From Streptomyces sp. NBC_01268 (GTDB taxonomy: Bacteria; Actinomycetota; Actinomycetes; Streptomycetales; Streptomycetaceae): DNA of 64,000 bases. The notes under the pieces were generated by a model. It was not told where the DNA came from and made no database searches. It saw only the letters and a program-made list of their open reading frames with translations. This document shows positions 51,898 to 60,369 of the stretch, one piece after another. The stretch lies in assembly GCF_036240795.1 (NCBI RefSeq), contig NZ_CP108454.1:682001-746000 (forward strand). Direction: 5' to 3'. The number at the start of each line of letters is the position of its first letter. The stretch's first letter is position 1. A program made the position numbers and the translations under genes.

Positions 51898-53753
51898 GCG
51901 CTCGCCCCCGCCGTCAGGAGCCGCGGCGGCGCCGGTACGGGTTCGGGTGCGGCGGCCAGCAGGGCGCGGGTGTACGGGTCCCGGGGGTGCTCGCAGACCT
52001 CGTCGGCGCTGCCCGTCTCCACGATCCGGCCCCGGTGCATGACGGCGATGCGGTGGCTGACCTGCCGGACGACGGCGAGGTCGTGGGCGATGAAGACCAG
52101 GGCGAGGCCCAGGTCGCGCTGGAGGTCGGTGAGCAGTCCGACGATCTGGGCCTGCACGGACACGTCGAGCGCGGAGACGGGTTCGTCGCAGATCAGGACG
52201 GCGGGTTGGGGGGCGAGGGCGCGGGCGATGCCGATGCGCTGGCGCTGGCCGCCGGAGAAGGAGCGGGGCCTGCGGTCGGCGACGGCCGGGTCCAGGCCGA
52301 CGAGCGACAGCAAGTCGGCGACCCGCCGCGCGCGGCCCGCCCGGTCGCCGAGCCCGAAGGCGCGCAGCGGCTCGGCGACGATCTCGCCGACGGTCATGCG
52401 GGGGTCGAGGGAGGCGTACGGGTCCTGGAACACCATCTGGACCCGGCGCCGTACGCTGTGCAGCTCGCGGCGCCCGGGGCGCGTGACGTCCCGGCCGTCG
52501 AGGAGCAGCCGGCCGCCGTCGGCGGGGTGGGCGTGGGCGAGGACCCGGGCGAGGGTGGACTTGCCGGAGCCGGACTCGCCGACGATGCCGAGGGTCTCCC
52601 CGGCGGCGAGGGTGAGCGACACGTCGTCGAGGGCGGTGAGGGTGCGCCGGCCGCGCCGGCCGTACGTCTTGCGCAGCGATTCGGCGGCGAGGACGACGGC
52701 TCCGGGCTCCGGCCGGTCGATGCGGACCGGGGGCGGGGGCGTCGGCAGGGGCTCGGTGCGCTCGGCGGCGAGCACGCAGGCGGCGCGCACCCCGCCGTCG
52801 AGGGCGACCGGTGCGGGGACGGCGGTGCGGCACCGGTCGGTGACGAAGGCGCAGCGGTCGGCGAAGGCGCACCCGTCGCCGAGGAGGGTCGGGTCGGGCG
52901 GGTTGCCGGGGATGCCGGTGAGGCGGGTGCCGGAGGGTGCGGAGAGCCGGGGCACCGCGGCGAGGAGTCCGGCGGTGTAGGGGTGGCGGGGCCGCGTGAG
53001 GACCTCGGCGGTGGGGCCGTCCTCGACGACGGAGCCGCCGTACATGACGAGGACGCGGGCGCAGGCGCGGGCGACGACGCCCATGTTGTGGGTGATGAGG
53101 ACGAGCGCGGTGCCGGTCTTGCGGCCGAGCTCGGCGAGCAGGGTGAGGATCTGGTCCTGGACGGTGGCGTCGAGGGCGGTGGTGGGTTCGTCGGCGAGCA
53201 GGATGTCGGGTTCGCCGGCGAGGGCCATGGCGATGAGGATGCGCTGGCGCTGGCCGCCGGAGAACTGGTGGGGGTGGTCGTCGAGGCGGCGGGCCGCGTC
53301 GGGGATGCCGACCAGGTCGAGGAGTTCCCGGGCCCGTGCCCGGCGGGCCGCCCGGTCGCCGTACCGGTGGGCGCGCAGCACCTCGTCGAGGTGGCCGCCG
53401 GCCGTGAGGACCGGGTTGAGGGCGGTCATCGGGTCCTGGAAGATCATGCCGATGCGTGCTCCGCGCACGGACCGCAGCTCGCGCTCGTCCGCGGTGGTGA
53501 GCTCGTGTCCGTCGAGGCGGACGGAGCCCGCGGCGATCCGGCCGGTGCCGGGCAGCATGCGCAGCAGGGCGAGGGCGGTGGTGGACTTGCCGGAGCCGGA
53601 CTCGCCGACGACGGCGAGGGTCTCGCCGCGCCGCAGGGTGAAGGAGACGTCGCGCACGGCGCGCAGGGTTCCGCCGTCGGGGGTGGTGAACTCGACGTCG
53701 AGGCCGCTGACTTCGAGGAGGGCCGGGCCCTCGTCGGGTACGTGACGGGTCAT
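51894..53753 (-). CDS. Fused double ABC ATPase (DppD-DppF-like)
   Basis: 619 residues carrying two complete ATPase domains of the oligopeptide transporter type. Both have Walker A GESGSGKST (residues ~50 and ~395) and signatures with SGGQRQR. The Cys-rich C-terminal motif of the first domain (CAFADRCAFVTDRC) is the usual Fe-S-like end of OppD/F proteins. It powers the two adjacent permeases. In most systems these are two separate genes, so this is a fusion. It overlaps permease 2 by 4 bases and the 59-residue ORF by 4 bases. Confidence 0.92.
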   Translation of the reverse strand: MTRHVPDEGPALLEVSGLDVEFTTPDGGTLRAVRDVSFTLRRGETLAVVGESGSGKSTTALALLRMLPGTGRIAAGSVRLDGHELTTADERELRSVRGARIGMIFQDPMTALNPVLTAGGHLDEVLRAHRYGDRAARRARARELLDLVGIPDAARRLDDHPHQFSGGQRQRILIAMALAGEPDILLADEPTTALDATVQDQILTLLAELGRKTGTALVLITHNMGVVARACARVLVMYGGSVVEDGPTAEVLTRPRHPYTAGLLAAVPRLSAPSGTRLTGIPGNPPDPTLLGDGCAFADRCAFVTDRCRTAVPAPVALDGGVRAACVLAAERTEPLPTPPPPVRIDRPEPGAVVLAAESLRKTYGRRGRRTLTALDDVSLTLAAGETLGIVGESGSGKSTLARVLAHAHPADGGRLLLDGRDVTRPGRRELHSVRRRVQMVFQDPYASLDPRMTVGEIVAEPLRAFGLGDRAGRARRVADLLSLVGLDPAVADRRPRSFSGGQRQRIGIARALAPQPAVLICDEPVSALDVSVQAQIVGLLTDLQRDLGLALVFIAHDLAVVRQVSHRIAVMHRGRIVETGSADEVCEHPRDPYTRALLAAAPEPVPAPPRLLTAGASA

Positions 53754-54700
53754 CGGCGGGTCTCCCGGTTCAGCGCGTCGGCGATCAGGGAGAGGCCGAG
53801 GACGAGCACGGTCACGGTGATCAGGGGGCCGGCGGCGAAGTGCGGGGCCTGGGCGAGATAGGGCATGGACTGGCTGAGCACGGCCCCGAGGGTGGGTTGC
53901 GGGGGCCGTACGCCGACGCCGAGGAAGCTCATGGCGCCCTCGATGAAGACGGCGACGGTGAGGGAGACGGCGATCTGCACGACCAGCGGGTCGGCGGCGT
54001 TGGGCAGGATGTGCCGGGTGAGGATCCGGCCGGACGAGGTGCCGCCGACGCGGGCGGCGGTGACGTACTCGCGTGCCCCTTGGACGAGGATGCCCGTGCG
54101 CAGGAGCCGTCCGAAGGCGGGGATCTCGGCGAGCGCGATGACGAGGACCACGGGCAGCGGGCCGGGGCCGAGGACGGCGGTGACGGCGAGCGCGAGGATC
54201 AGTCCGGGGAAGGCGAGGACCAGGTCGAAGGCGCGCTGCACGACGGTGTCGGCGACCGGGTGGACGGTGGCGAGGAGAGCGGCGAGGCAGCCGAGGACGG
54301 CGCCGAGCGGCACGGCCACGGCGATGATGCCGAGGTCGGCCCGGATGCCGTAGAGCAGCCGGGCGAGCAGGTCGCGGCCGAGGTCGTCGGTGCCCAGCGG
54401 GTGCCCCGGGGTGCCGAACCCGGCGAGGGACTGGCCGCTCTGGTCGGTGGGACCGTGGCCGGCGAGGAGCGGGGCGAGCAGCCCGGCGGCGACGACGAGA
54501 GCGACGAGCACGAGCCCGGCGCGGCCGCGGGCGGTGCGGAGGGCGGCCCGGTAGGGGTGCTGGGGACGGCGGGTGGGGGCGGCAGCGGAGGCGGGCGGGG
54601 TGTTCGCGGCCGTTTCGGTCCGAGCGGTCCGAGCGGTCCGAGCGCTCTCGGCGAGCTGAGTGGTCTGTGTGGTCTGAGTGGTGGTCTCTGTGGCGGTCAT
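53750..54700 (-). CDS. ABC transporter permease 2 (DppC-like)
   Basis: 316 residues. A Thr/Ala-rich leader (~1-45, built from short DNA repeats) precedes about six TM helices and the loop AREYVTAARVGGTSSGRILTRHI, the contact site for the ATPase (EAA motif). GTDDLGRDLLARLLYG is the standard DppC signature. Coupled to the ATPase gene by a 4-base overlap. Together with permease 1 it forms the channel. Confidence 0.9.
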   Translation of the reverse strand: MTATETTTQTTQTTQLAESARTARTARTETAANTPPASAAAPTRRPQHPYRAALRTARGRAGLVLVALVVAAGLLAPLLAGHGPTDQSGQSLAGFGTPGHPLGTDDLGRDLLARLLYGIRADLGIIAVAVPLGAVLGCLAALLATVHPVADTVVQRAFDLVLAFPGLILALAVTAVLGPGPLPVVLVIALAEIPAFGRLLRTGILVQGAREYVTAARVGGTSSGRILTRHILPNAADPLVVQIAVSLTVAVFIEGAMSFLGVGVRPPQPTLGAVLSQSMPYLAQAPHFAAGPLITVTVLVLGLSLIADALNRETRR

Positions 54701-54705
54701 GTCGG

Positions 54706-55650
54706 TCACTCCCACCTGATCCGGGGGTCGAGCCAGGCGTGCACGAGGTCGGTGAGCAGTTGGACGAGTACGAAGACGGTGACGAGGAGGAGCAGCAGGT
54801 CCTGGACGACGGGGTAGTCGCGGCGGACCAGGGCCTGTTCGGCGAGCTGGCCGAGGCCGGGCCAGGCGAAGATGGCCTCGACGAGGACGGCTCCGCCGAG
54901 GAGATGGCCGGTCTGCATGCCGAGGAGGGTGACGACCGGCGGCAGCGCGCCGGGCAGGGCGTGGCGCCACAGGATGCGGCGGGGTGCGATGCCGGCGGCG
55001 GTCGCGGTGCGGACGTGGTCCTCGGCGAGGGCGCGTTCGATGCCGTCCTTGAGGTAGCGGCCGAGGACGGCGGCGCTGGGCAGGGCGAGGCAGAGGGCGG
55101 GCAGCAGCAGGTACTGCGCCCCCAGGTCGGGCGCGGTGAGGATCGGGACCCGGCCGCCCGGCGGCAGCACGCCGAGGACGACGGCGAAGAGCAGGACCAG
55201 CAGGACTCCGGAGACGAACGGCGGTACGGCGAGCGCAGCCGTGGTGACGACCCGCACCGCACCGCGCACCCAGGAGCTGCGGGCTGTGGCGCCGAGGACT
55301 CCGAAGGTGCCGCCGAGGAGCACGACGAACAGCAGCGCGCCCAGGGTGAGTTCGACGGTCGCGCCCAGTCCGTCGCCGATCAGGTCGGCGGTCTGGCCGC
55401 CGATGGCGTACGAGGGGCCGAGGTCGCCGGTCGCGAGGCCGCCGAGCCAGTGGACGTACTGACCGAGCAGCGGGGCGTCGAGGCCGAGCCGGGTGCGGAT
55501 GGCGGCGACGGTCTCCGGTGTCGCGTCGGGACCGGCGAGGGAGCTCGCGGGGTCGCCGGGGACGAGCCGGATGAGGGTGAAGACGAGGAAGGAGGCGAGG
55601 AGGAGGACGAGGAGGGCGGAGGGGATCCTCCGGAGGAGGTGGCGGCGCAT
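54706..55650 (-). CDS. ABC transporter permease 1 (DppB-like)
   Basis: 314 residues starting MRRHLLRRIPSALLVLLLAS, with about six TM helices and the EAA-like loop DHVRTATAAGIAPRRILWRH. RLVPGDPASSL near residue 30 is the normal DppB start region. It follows the binding-protein gene by 3 bases. Confidence 0.9.
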   Translation of the reverse strand: MRRHLLRRIPSALLVLLLASFLVFTLIRLVPGDPASSLAGPDATPETVAAIRTRLGLDAPLLGQYVHWLGGLATGDLGPSYAIGGQTADLIGDGLGATVELTLGALLFVVLLGGTFGVLGATARSSWVRGAVRVVTTAALAVPPFVSGVLLVLLFAVVLGVLPPGGRVPILTAPDLGAQYLLLPALCLALPSAAVLGRYLKDGIERALAEDHVRTATAAGIAPRRILWRHALPGALPPVVTLLGMQTGHLLGGAVLVEAIFAWPGLGQLAEQALVRRDYPVVQDLLLLLVTVFVLVQLLTDLVHAWLDPRIRWE

Positions 55651-55653
55651 CGC

Positions 55654-57246
55654 TCAGCCCGCCAGGTAGGCGTCGTCGAGGTTGAGGTAGGAGAACTTGT
55701 TGAGGGCGACGCCGTGCAGCTTGGCGGAGGCGACCTGGACGTTGCCGCGGATGACCAGGTCGATGATGAAGGCCTCGTCGAGGAGGAGGTCGGAGATCCC
55801 GCTCTGCAGGGCGTTGGCGGCGGCGCCGGTGGCGCGGCTGGTCCAGGCCTCGCGGACGATCCGGGTGTACGCGGCGGAGCGGAATTTGGAGGTGTTCTTG
55901 GCCTCGTTGAAGGGGTACGCGCTGACGGCGAGGGTGGACGGCTGGACCTGCGCGAAGCCGTGGCCCATGCTCCACAGGGCCGGCATGTTCTGCGAGATCA
56001 GGTTCTTCTGGGCGGTGGCGGGGTCGGTGGGCTGGAGGGTGACGTCGACACCGGCCTGCTTGAGGTCGTACTGGATCGACTCCGCGAGGGCGGTCTCGCC
56101 GGGCAGGCCGACATGGAGCAGCGGCAGCTCCAGCCGGGGGTGTCCGGCGGCCTTGAGGAGTTCGCGGGCCTTGCCCGGGTCGTACGTGTAGTGGGTGCGG
56201 CCGGTCTCGGTGAAGGCGGGCGAGGACTTCGGCCAGGGCGCGGCGGAGGCGAGGCCGTAGCCGCCGAGGGCCTGCTTGAGGAGGCGCTCGCGGTCGATGG
56301 CCCAGGCGAGGGCCTGGCGGACCAGCTTGTCGTCGAGCGGGGCGACGGTGGTGTTGACGCCGAGGTAGTAGGCGCCGGCGCCGGTGTCGTAGCTGGTGAG
56401 GGTCAGGTCGGGGTTGTCCTTGACGACGGCGAGGCTCTTGCCGGGGACGCTGAAGGAGAGCTGGGACTGGCCGGAGCGCAGGGAGGAGAGGAGCGCGTCG
56501 GCCTGGGGTATGACGCGGAGTTCCACGCCGTCGAGGTAGGGGCGGCCTGGCTGCCAGTACGCGTCGTTGCGGGTGAGGCTGAGTCCGGTGCCGGGGCTCC
56601 ACTTGGCCAGCCTGAACGGGCCGGTGCCGTTGAGCCGCTTGCCGGTCACGGCGTCCTCGATGCTGTTCCGGTCGGTGACGATCATGAACTCGAAGAGGTC
56701 GAAGAGGTTGTTGACCGGGTGGGCGAGGCGGAGGGTCAGTTCGTGGTCGCCGCGCTTGTCGAAGCCGGTGATCGCGGCGGCGGTGGCGCGCAACTGGGCG
56801 GCCCTGAGCGGGTTCTGGAGGTTCTTCACCGCGAAGACGACGTCGTCGGCGGTGAAGGGGCGGCCGTCGTGGAAGGTCACTCCGGTGCGCAGCTTGAGGG
56901 TGATGCTGCGTCCGTCCTGGGCGTACTCCCAGGAGGTGGCGAGCTCGGGCTGGGGGCGCAGCCGGTCGTCGTAGCGGGTGAGGGTGTTGAACACCAGTCG
57001 CTGCTGGAGGGACTGGTTGCTCTGGGCGAAGAGCAGGCTGGGGGTGAAGTCGCTGTTGACGGCGACGGTGACGGTGCCGCCGCGGCGCGGTCCCGCCGCG
57101 GCCTTCGGGTCGGTGGCGCCGGACTCGGAGACGGCCGAGCGGCAGCCGGCCAGACCCAGCCCCAGGAGCAGGGTCCCGCCGCCCGCGGCGCGCAGGGCGG
57201 TGCGGCGGGAGGGGGTGCTGGGCGTGGAGGGGTACAGCTCGGTCAT
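55654..57246 (-). CDS. ABC transporter substrate-binding lipoprotein (peptide/organosulfur type)
   Basis: 530 residues of the SBP family 5 (dipeptide/nickel/glutathione type). The N-terminus has SRRTALRAAGGG and a lipobox LGLAGC near residue 35, so it is a Tat- or Sec-exported lipoprotein. It should bind a sulfur-containing compound, judged by the sulfatases and leader peptide of the locus; exact ligand unknown. The ATG at 57246 has AGGCAGG upstream. First structural gene of an operon with 380 bases of leader after the tiny Cys-rich ORF. Confidence 0.9.
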   Translation of the reverse strand: MTELYPSTPSTPSRRTALRAAGGGTLLLGLGLAGCRSAVSESGATDPKAAAGPRRGGTVTVAVNSDFTPSLLFAQSNQSLQQRLVFNTLTRYDDRLRPQPELATSWEYAQDGRSITLKLRTGVTFHDGRPFTADDVVFAVKNLQNPLRAAQLRATAAAITGFDKRGDHELTLRLAHPVNNLFDLFEFMIVTDRNSIEDAVTGKRLNGTGPFRLAKWSPGTGLSLTRNDAYWQPGRPYLDGVELRVIPQADALLSSLRSGQSQLSFSVPGKSLAVVKDNPDLTLTSYDTGAGAYYLGVNTTVAPLDDKLVRQALAWAIDRERLLKQALGGYGLASAAPWPKSSPAFTETGRTHYTYDPGKARELLKAAGHPRLELPLLHVGLPGETALAESIQYDLKQAGVDVTLQPTDPATAQKNLISQNMPALWSMGHGFAQVQPSTLAVSAYPFNEAKNTSKFRSAAYTRIVREAWTSRATGAAANALQSGISDLLLDEAFIIDLVIRGNVQVASAKLHGVALNKFSYLNLDDAYLAG

Positions 57247-57341
57247 CGGATGCCTGCCTGTGAGAGGGAGGGAGGGGAGGAGTGGGATCTCCGAACCGGG
57301 CACGGGCCCGCGAGAACCGGTGGGGAGGAACGGCTCCACCG

Positions 57342-57356
57342 ATTACTTCCGCTGCG
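57342..57356. promoter_or_regulatory. Shared 15-base motif, copy 1
   Basis: ATTACTTCCGCTGCG. It is repeated with one mismatch before the dioxygenase gene (59362-59376). The AT-rich start in GC-rich DNA, and its position before both transcription units, suggest a regulator site, perhaps for the ROK protein. Confidence 0.5.
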
Positions 57357-57425
57357 GGAGAAACAAACCCCGGGCAGCGGAAGGGAACTCAGGAACGGGA
57401 GAACGCTGAAGGGATCAGGAAGGAA

Positions 57426-57485
57426 GGTGCGTGCAGGGGAGGTGCGTGCGGGGGAGGTGCGTGAAGCGGAGGTCCGCGCAGGGGA
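57426..57485. repeat. Four-copy 15-base tandem repeat in the leader
   Basis: GGTGCGTGCAGGGGA followed by three variants of the same length at 57441, 57456 and 57471. It lies within the presumed untranslated leader of the transporter operon. Confidence 0.8.
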
Positions 57486-57626
57486 TCAGCGCATGGGCCG
57501 ACGAGTTCCCGGTGGCCGGGTCCGCAGGCCGTAGGCCCGGGGCCGGGCGCACCGCGGCGGGCCGGACGCGTCGCGTTCGGTCGGCCGGAGCCCGGGAGGA
57601 ATGCGGGGGTGTGCGGAGCGGACCGC

Positions 57627-57698
57627 TCAGAGGCGGACGGCACAGACCGCGCTGGCCTGTCGACAGAGGTCGACGTGCCTGCGGCAGATGAGGCGCAT
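57627..57698 (-). CDS. Cysteine-rich leader peptide (23 residues)
   Basis: Starts MRLICRRHVDLCRQ, 23 residues with three Cys. The RRHVDLCR core is the well-known putative leader peptide placed before sulfur and cysteine genes in Streptomyces and relatives. When cysteinyl-tRNA is scarce the ribosome should stall and allow expression of the downstream genes. It lies 380 bases upstream of the binding-protein gene in the same direction, just after a good promoter. Too short for normal gene callers. Confidence 0.82.
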   Translation of the reverse strand: MRLICRRHVDLCRQASAVCAVRL

Positions 57699-57716
57699 GT
57701 CCGGATTCACGGGAGC

Positions 57717-57746
57717 AATATGGCAGCGGCTTCCCGACCGGGTCAA
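57717..57746 (-). promoter_or_regulatory. Promoter of the leader peptide/transporter operon
   Basis: On the minus strand TTGACC (57741-57746) and CATATT (57717-57722) with an 18-base spacer. The -10 lies about 18 bases before the leader start, leaving a short 5' leader. Confidence 0.6.
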
Positions 57747-57774
57747 CCAGGCTTGTCCGCATTCTGAGACACCC

Positions 57775-59013
57775 TCAGCTTTCCAGCATCCTCCCCGACA
57801 GCCTTTCGATGCCCTGAAGAGGGTTCCTGAACAGGGGATTCAGCAGAACCGTGCCCGCCGCGACGGGCAGCACGGCCGGTCCGGCATGTGGACTGACGAT
57901 CCGTTCGGGGTCGTCGCAGACGTGCGAGAGGTCGACCGCGGCGCCCCGGATCTCCTCCAAATACTCCGGGTCGAGGATGCTGGCCTGCTCGGTGACCACC
58001 ACCAGGTCGGGGTTGAGCACGTCGAGCAGCAGGGCGACCGCCCGCCCCACCGCACGGGCCCGCTCGCGCAGCAGCCGGTCCGCGCGCCGGTCGCCGGTCG
58101 CCGCCGCGTCCACCACCAAGGACACGTCCGGCTCGGGCACGATCCCCCTGCGGTACGCGGTCTCGCCGACCCAGGTGTTCGACGCGGTCGCCTCCAGGCA
58201 GCCCCAACGCCCGCACGGGCAGGGCGTGGTGGAGTCCGGCACGGGCAGGTGGGCGACGTCGCCGGCGGCCGAGCCGGGCCCCTGGTGGACGACGCCGGCG
58301 ATCCCGAGAGCGGCGTCGACCACGTTGCCGACGAAGAGGTGGACCAGGCTGCGGCGCGCCTCGGGGCGGCCGAAGAGGATCTCGGACTGGGCGATCGCGC
58401 GGGCGTGGTTGTCGATCCGCACCGCGCGCCCGCGCAGGCCGCCGGTCAGCTCGGCGACCAGCGGCCGGTGGAACCAGCCGAACGCGTCGTGCCGCACGAC
58501 GTGTCCCCGATCGGGGTCGACCCAGCCGCCGACGGCCGCTCCGACGCCGAGCAGCGGGCGCCCGTCGGCGTACTCGGCGAGGAAGGCCCGCATCTCCCGG
58601 GCGACGGTCCCGGGCAGGGTGCGCGGGTCGACCCCGGCATGGCTGAGGGTGCGCCGGGCGAGCACCCGGCCGCGCAGGTCCACCAGGCCCAAGGACGAGG
58701 CGGGGACGCCGAGATGGACGCCGCCGGCCACCGGGCCGCCGGTGGCGCCGAGGTGCAGGTCGACGGGGATCTGCGGGCGGCCCACTCCCCCGCCCTCGGC
58801 GTGCTCGGGCAGTTCGTGCAGCAGGCCGTGCCGGAGCAGGTCGGTGGCCTGGCGGGAGACGGCGGCGGGGCTGAGTCCGCAGAGCCGGGCGATGGCGCTG
58901 CGGGCGACCGGCCCGTGGTCGAGGACGGTGCGCAGCACGGTGGCGGCGTTGGTGTCGCGCCGGCCGTCCCCGGCCATCCGGGGGGCGTGGGGGCTGGGAG
59001 AGGTGAAGGTCAT
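57775..59013 (-). CDS. ROK family regulator of the organosulfur locus
   Basis: 412 residues: N-terminal winged helix (~25-75, ARSAIARLCGLSPAAVSRQA), ROK domain, and the canonical zinc motif CPCGRWGCLEATAS. The ExGH kinase motif is altered (AGDVAHLPV), so it is a regulator rather than a kinase. Placed between the transporter operon and the divergent dioxygenase-sulfatase pair, it likely controls both. A sugar or sugar-sulfate signal would suit sulfated carbohydrate substrates (inference). The ATG at 59013 has GAGG upstream; a longer in-frame start to 59304 is proline/arginine-rich and rejected. Confidence 0.85.
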   Translation of the reverse strand: MTFTSPSPHAPRMAGDGRRDTNAATVLRTVLDHGPVARSAIARLCGLSPAAVSRQATDLLRHGLLHELPEHAEGGGVGRPQIPVDLHLGATGGPVAGGVHLGVPASSLGLVDLRGRVLARRTLSHAGVDPRTLPGTVAREMRAFLAEYADGRPLLGVGAAVGGWVDPDRGHVVRHDAFGWFHRPLVAELTGGLRGRAVRIDNHARAIAQSEILFGRPEARRSLVHLFVGNVVDAALGIAGVVHQGPGSAAGDVAHLPVPDSTTPCPCGRWGCLEATASNTWVGETAYRRGIVPEPDVSLVVDAAATGDRRADRLLRERARAVGRAVALLLDVLNPDLVVVTEQASILDPEYLEEIRGAAVDLSHVCDDPERIVSPHAGPAVLPVAAGTVLLNPLFRNPLQGIERLSGRMLES

Positions 59014-59412
59014 GAAGGCCTCGTCTCGGGAGTGCTGCTCAGTGTTGCCACGGCGTGAAATCCCCCGGCGCCGCGCGGACCGCCCGCCGAGGGCGCGGCC
59101 GGACCGCCCGCCGCGCCCCTCCGTACCGGCGAATCCACTGGTCACAGGGGGTTTGGTGGAGTCCGGTGGGCGGCTGCCCGGTGCCGGAGGAGAGGCCGAT
59201 TCAACCACCACGGCGCGATCTTCGCCGGGCCTGTGGATCGTTGACGGTCCGCCGGGAGCCCTGCGATGGTCCTGGTCATCGCCCTGCCGCACCGTTCGGC
59301 TCACCGGTGCGCACCCCGAGGCGCCCTCCGGTCTCTCCGGTGTCCGCCCTCTGGCGCCTTCATTACTTCCCCTGCGAAATTAACTCCGCACCCCGTCCCG
59401 AAGGGATCCGTC
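59014..59412. other. Divergent intergenic region (399 bases)
   Basis: Region between the ROK gene and the dioxygenase gene. It should hold the start signals of both. The only distinct element I see is the shared 15-base motif at 59362-59376; no gene or strong hairpin is visible. Confidence 0.5.
59362..59376. promoter_or_regulatory. Shared 15-base motif, copy 2
   Basis: ATTACTTCCCCTGCG, 14 of 15 identical to the copy at 57342-57356, 36 bases before the dioxygenase ATG. Confidence 0.5.
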
Positions 59413-60369
59413 ATGTCGACCACGACCGCCCCCACCACCGCCACCGAACTCACCGTCCGCAAGGTCGGCGGCAGGCTCGGCGCCGTCATCTCCGGCGTGC
59501 GCCTCGGCGGCGACCTCGCCCCCGAGACGGTCGCCGCGATCCGCGCCGCCCTCCTGGAGCACAAGGTCGTCTTCTTCCGCGACCAGGACCACCTGGACGA
59601 GGACGCCCACGAGGCCTTCGGACGGCTGCTCGGCACGCCGGTCGCCCACCCCACCGTCCCCTCGGCCGACGGCCGTTACTCCTTCCCCATCGACTCCGAC
59701 TACGGCGGCCGGGCCAACCAGTGGCACACCGACGTCACCTTCGTCCCCGCCTACCCGGCCTTCTCGATCCTGCGCGCCGTGGTCATCCCGCCCTACGGCG
59801 GCAACACCCTGTGGGCCAACACCGCCACCGCGTACGAGCGCCTGCCGGAGCCGCTGCGCGTCCTGGCCGAGGGGCTGCGGGCGGTGCACTCCAACGACTA
59901 CGACTACGCGGCACTGCGTCCCGACACCCTGCCGGAGCAGCTGGTGCGCTTCCGCGAGGTGTTCGCCTCGACGAAGTTCCTCACCGAGCACCCCCTCGTC
60001 CGCGTCCACCCCGAGACCGGCGAACGCACCCTGCTCCTCGGCAACTTCGTCCAGCGGATCAGCGGCCTGACCGGAGCCGACTCGCGCGCCCTGGTCGACC
60101 TGTTCCAGTCCCACGTCGAGCGCCCGGAGAACACCGTCCGCTGGCAGTGGCAGGTCGGCGACGTGGCGATCTGGGACAACCGGGCCACCCAGCACTACGG
60201 CGTCGACGACTCCGACGCCCACGACCGCAAGCTGCGCCGGGTGACCATCGACGGCGACGTCCCGGTCGGCGTGGACGGACGCTCCTCGGTCCTGCTCGCG
60301 CCCGAGGGCGTGCCCGACCCGGCCTTCGGCATCGCCTCCGGCGCCTCGACGGCGCAGCCCGCCGCCTGA
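59413..60369 (+). CDS. TauD/AtsK family alpha-ketoglutarate-dependent dioxygenase
   Basis: 318 residues. The Fe(II) ligands HxD are in NQWHTDVTF (H105, D107), and the distal His in [10 protein letters not shown] (~263), with the later Arg that binds oxoglutarate. Members split taurine, alkylsulfonates or alkyl sulfates, freeing sulfite or sulfate. Overlaps the sulfatase start by TGATG, so the two are coupled and act on related compounds. The ATG at 59413 has AAGGGA upstream. Confidence 0.9.
   Translation: MSTTTAPTTATELTVRKVGGRLGAVISGVRLGGDLAPETVAAIRAALLEHKVVFFRDQDHLDEDAHEAFGRLLGTPVAHPTVPSADGRYSFPIDSDYGGRANQWHTDVTFVPAYPAFSILRAVVIPPYGGNTLWANTATAYERLPEPLRVLAEGLRAVHSNDYDYAALRPDTLPEQLVRFREVFASTKFLTEHPLVRVHPETGERTLLLGNFVQRISGLTGADSRALVDLFQSHVERPENTVRWQWQVGDVAIWDNRATQHYGVDDSDAHDRKLRRVTIDGDVPVGVDGRSSVLLAPEGVPDPAFGIASGASTAQPAA

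Larger units (their letters stand above)
57247..57626 (-). other. Long transcribed leader of the organosulfur operon
   Basis: 380 bases between the Cys leader ORF and the binding-protein gene. It holds the four-copy 15-base tandem repeat (57426-57485) and the shared motif (57342-57356), and no convincing gene. In the leader-peptide scheme this is where an attenuator structure would form, though I cannot name a specific alternate hairpin pair. Confidence 0.55.

Noticed and set aside
57426-57485. Iteron-like replication origin
   Set aside because: Only four 15-base copies and no replication gene or AT-rich segment nearby; better seen as part of the operon leader.
54667-57534. Long plus-strand frame over the transporter genes
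   Set aside because: Gly/Glu/Val-rich shadow of permease and binding-protein genes.
59266-59412. Cysteine leader peptide before the dioxygenase gene
   Set aside because: The frame contains His and Cys but lacks the RRHVDLC pattern, and it reads straight into the dioxygenase.
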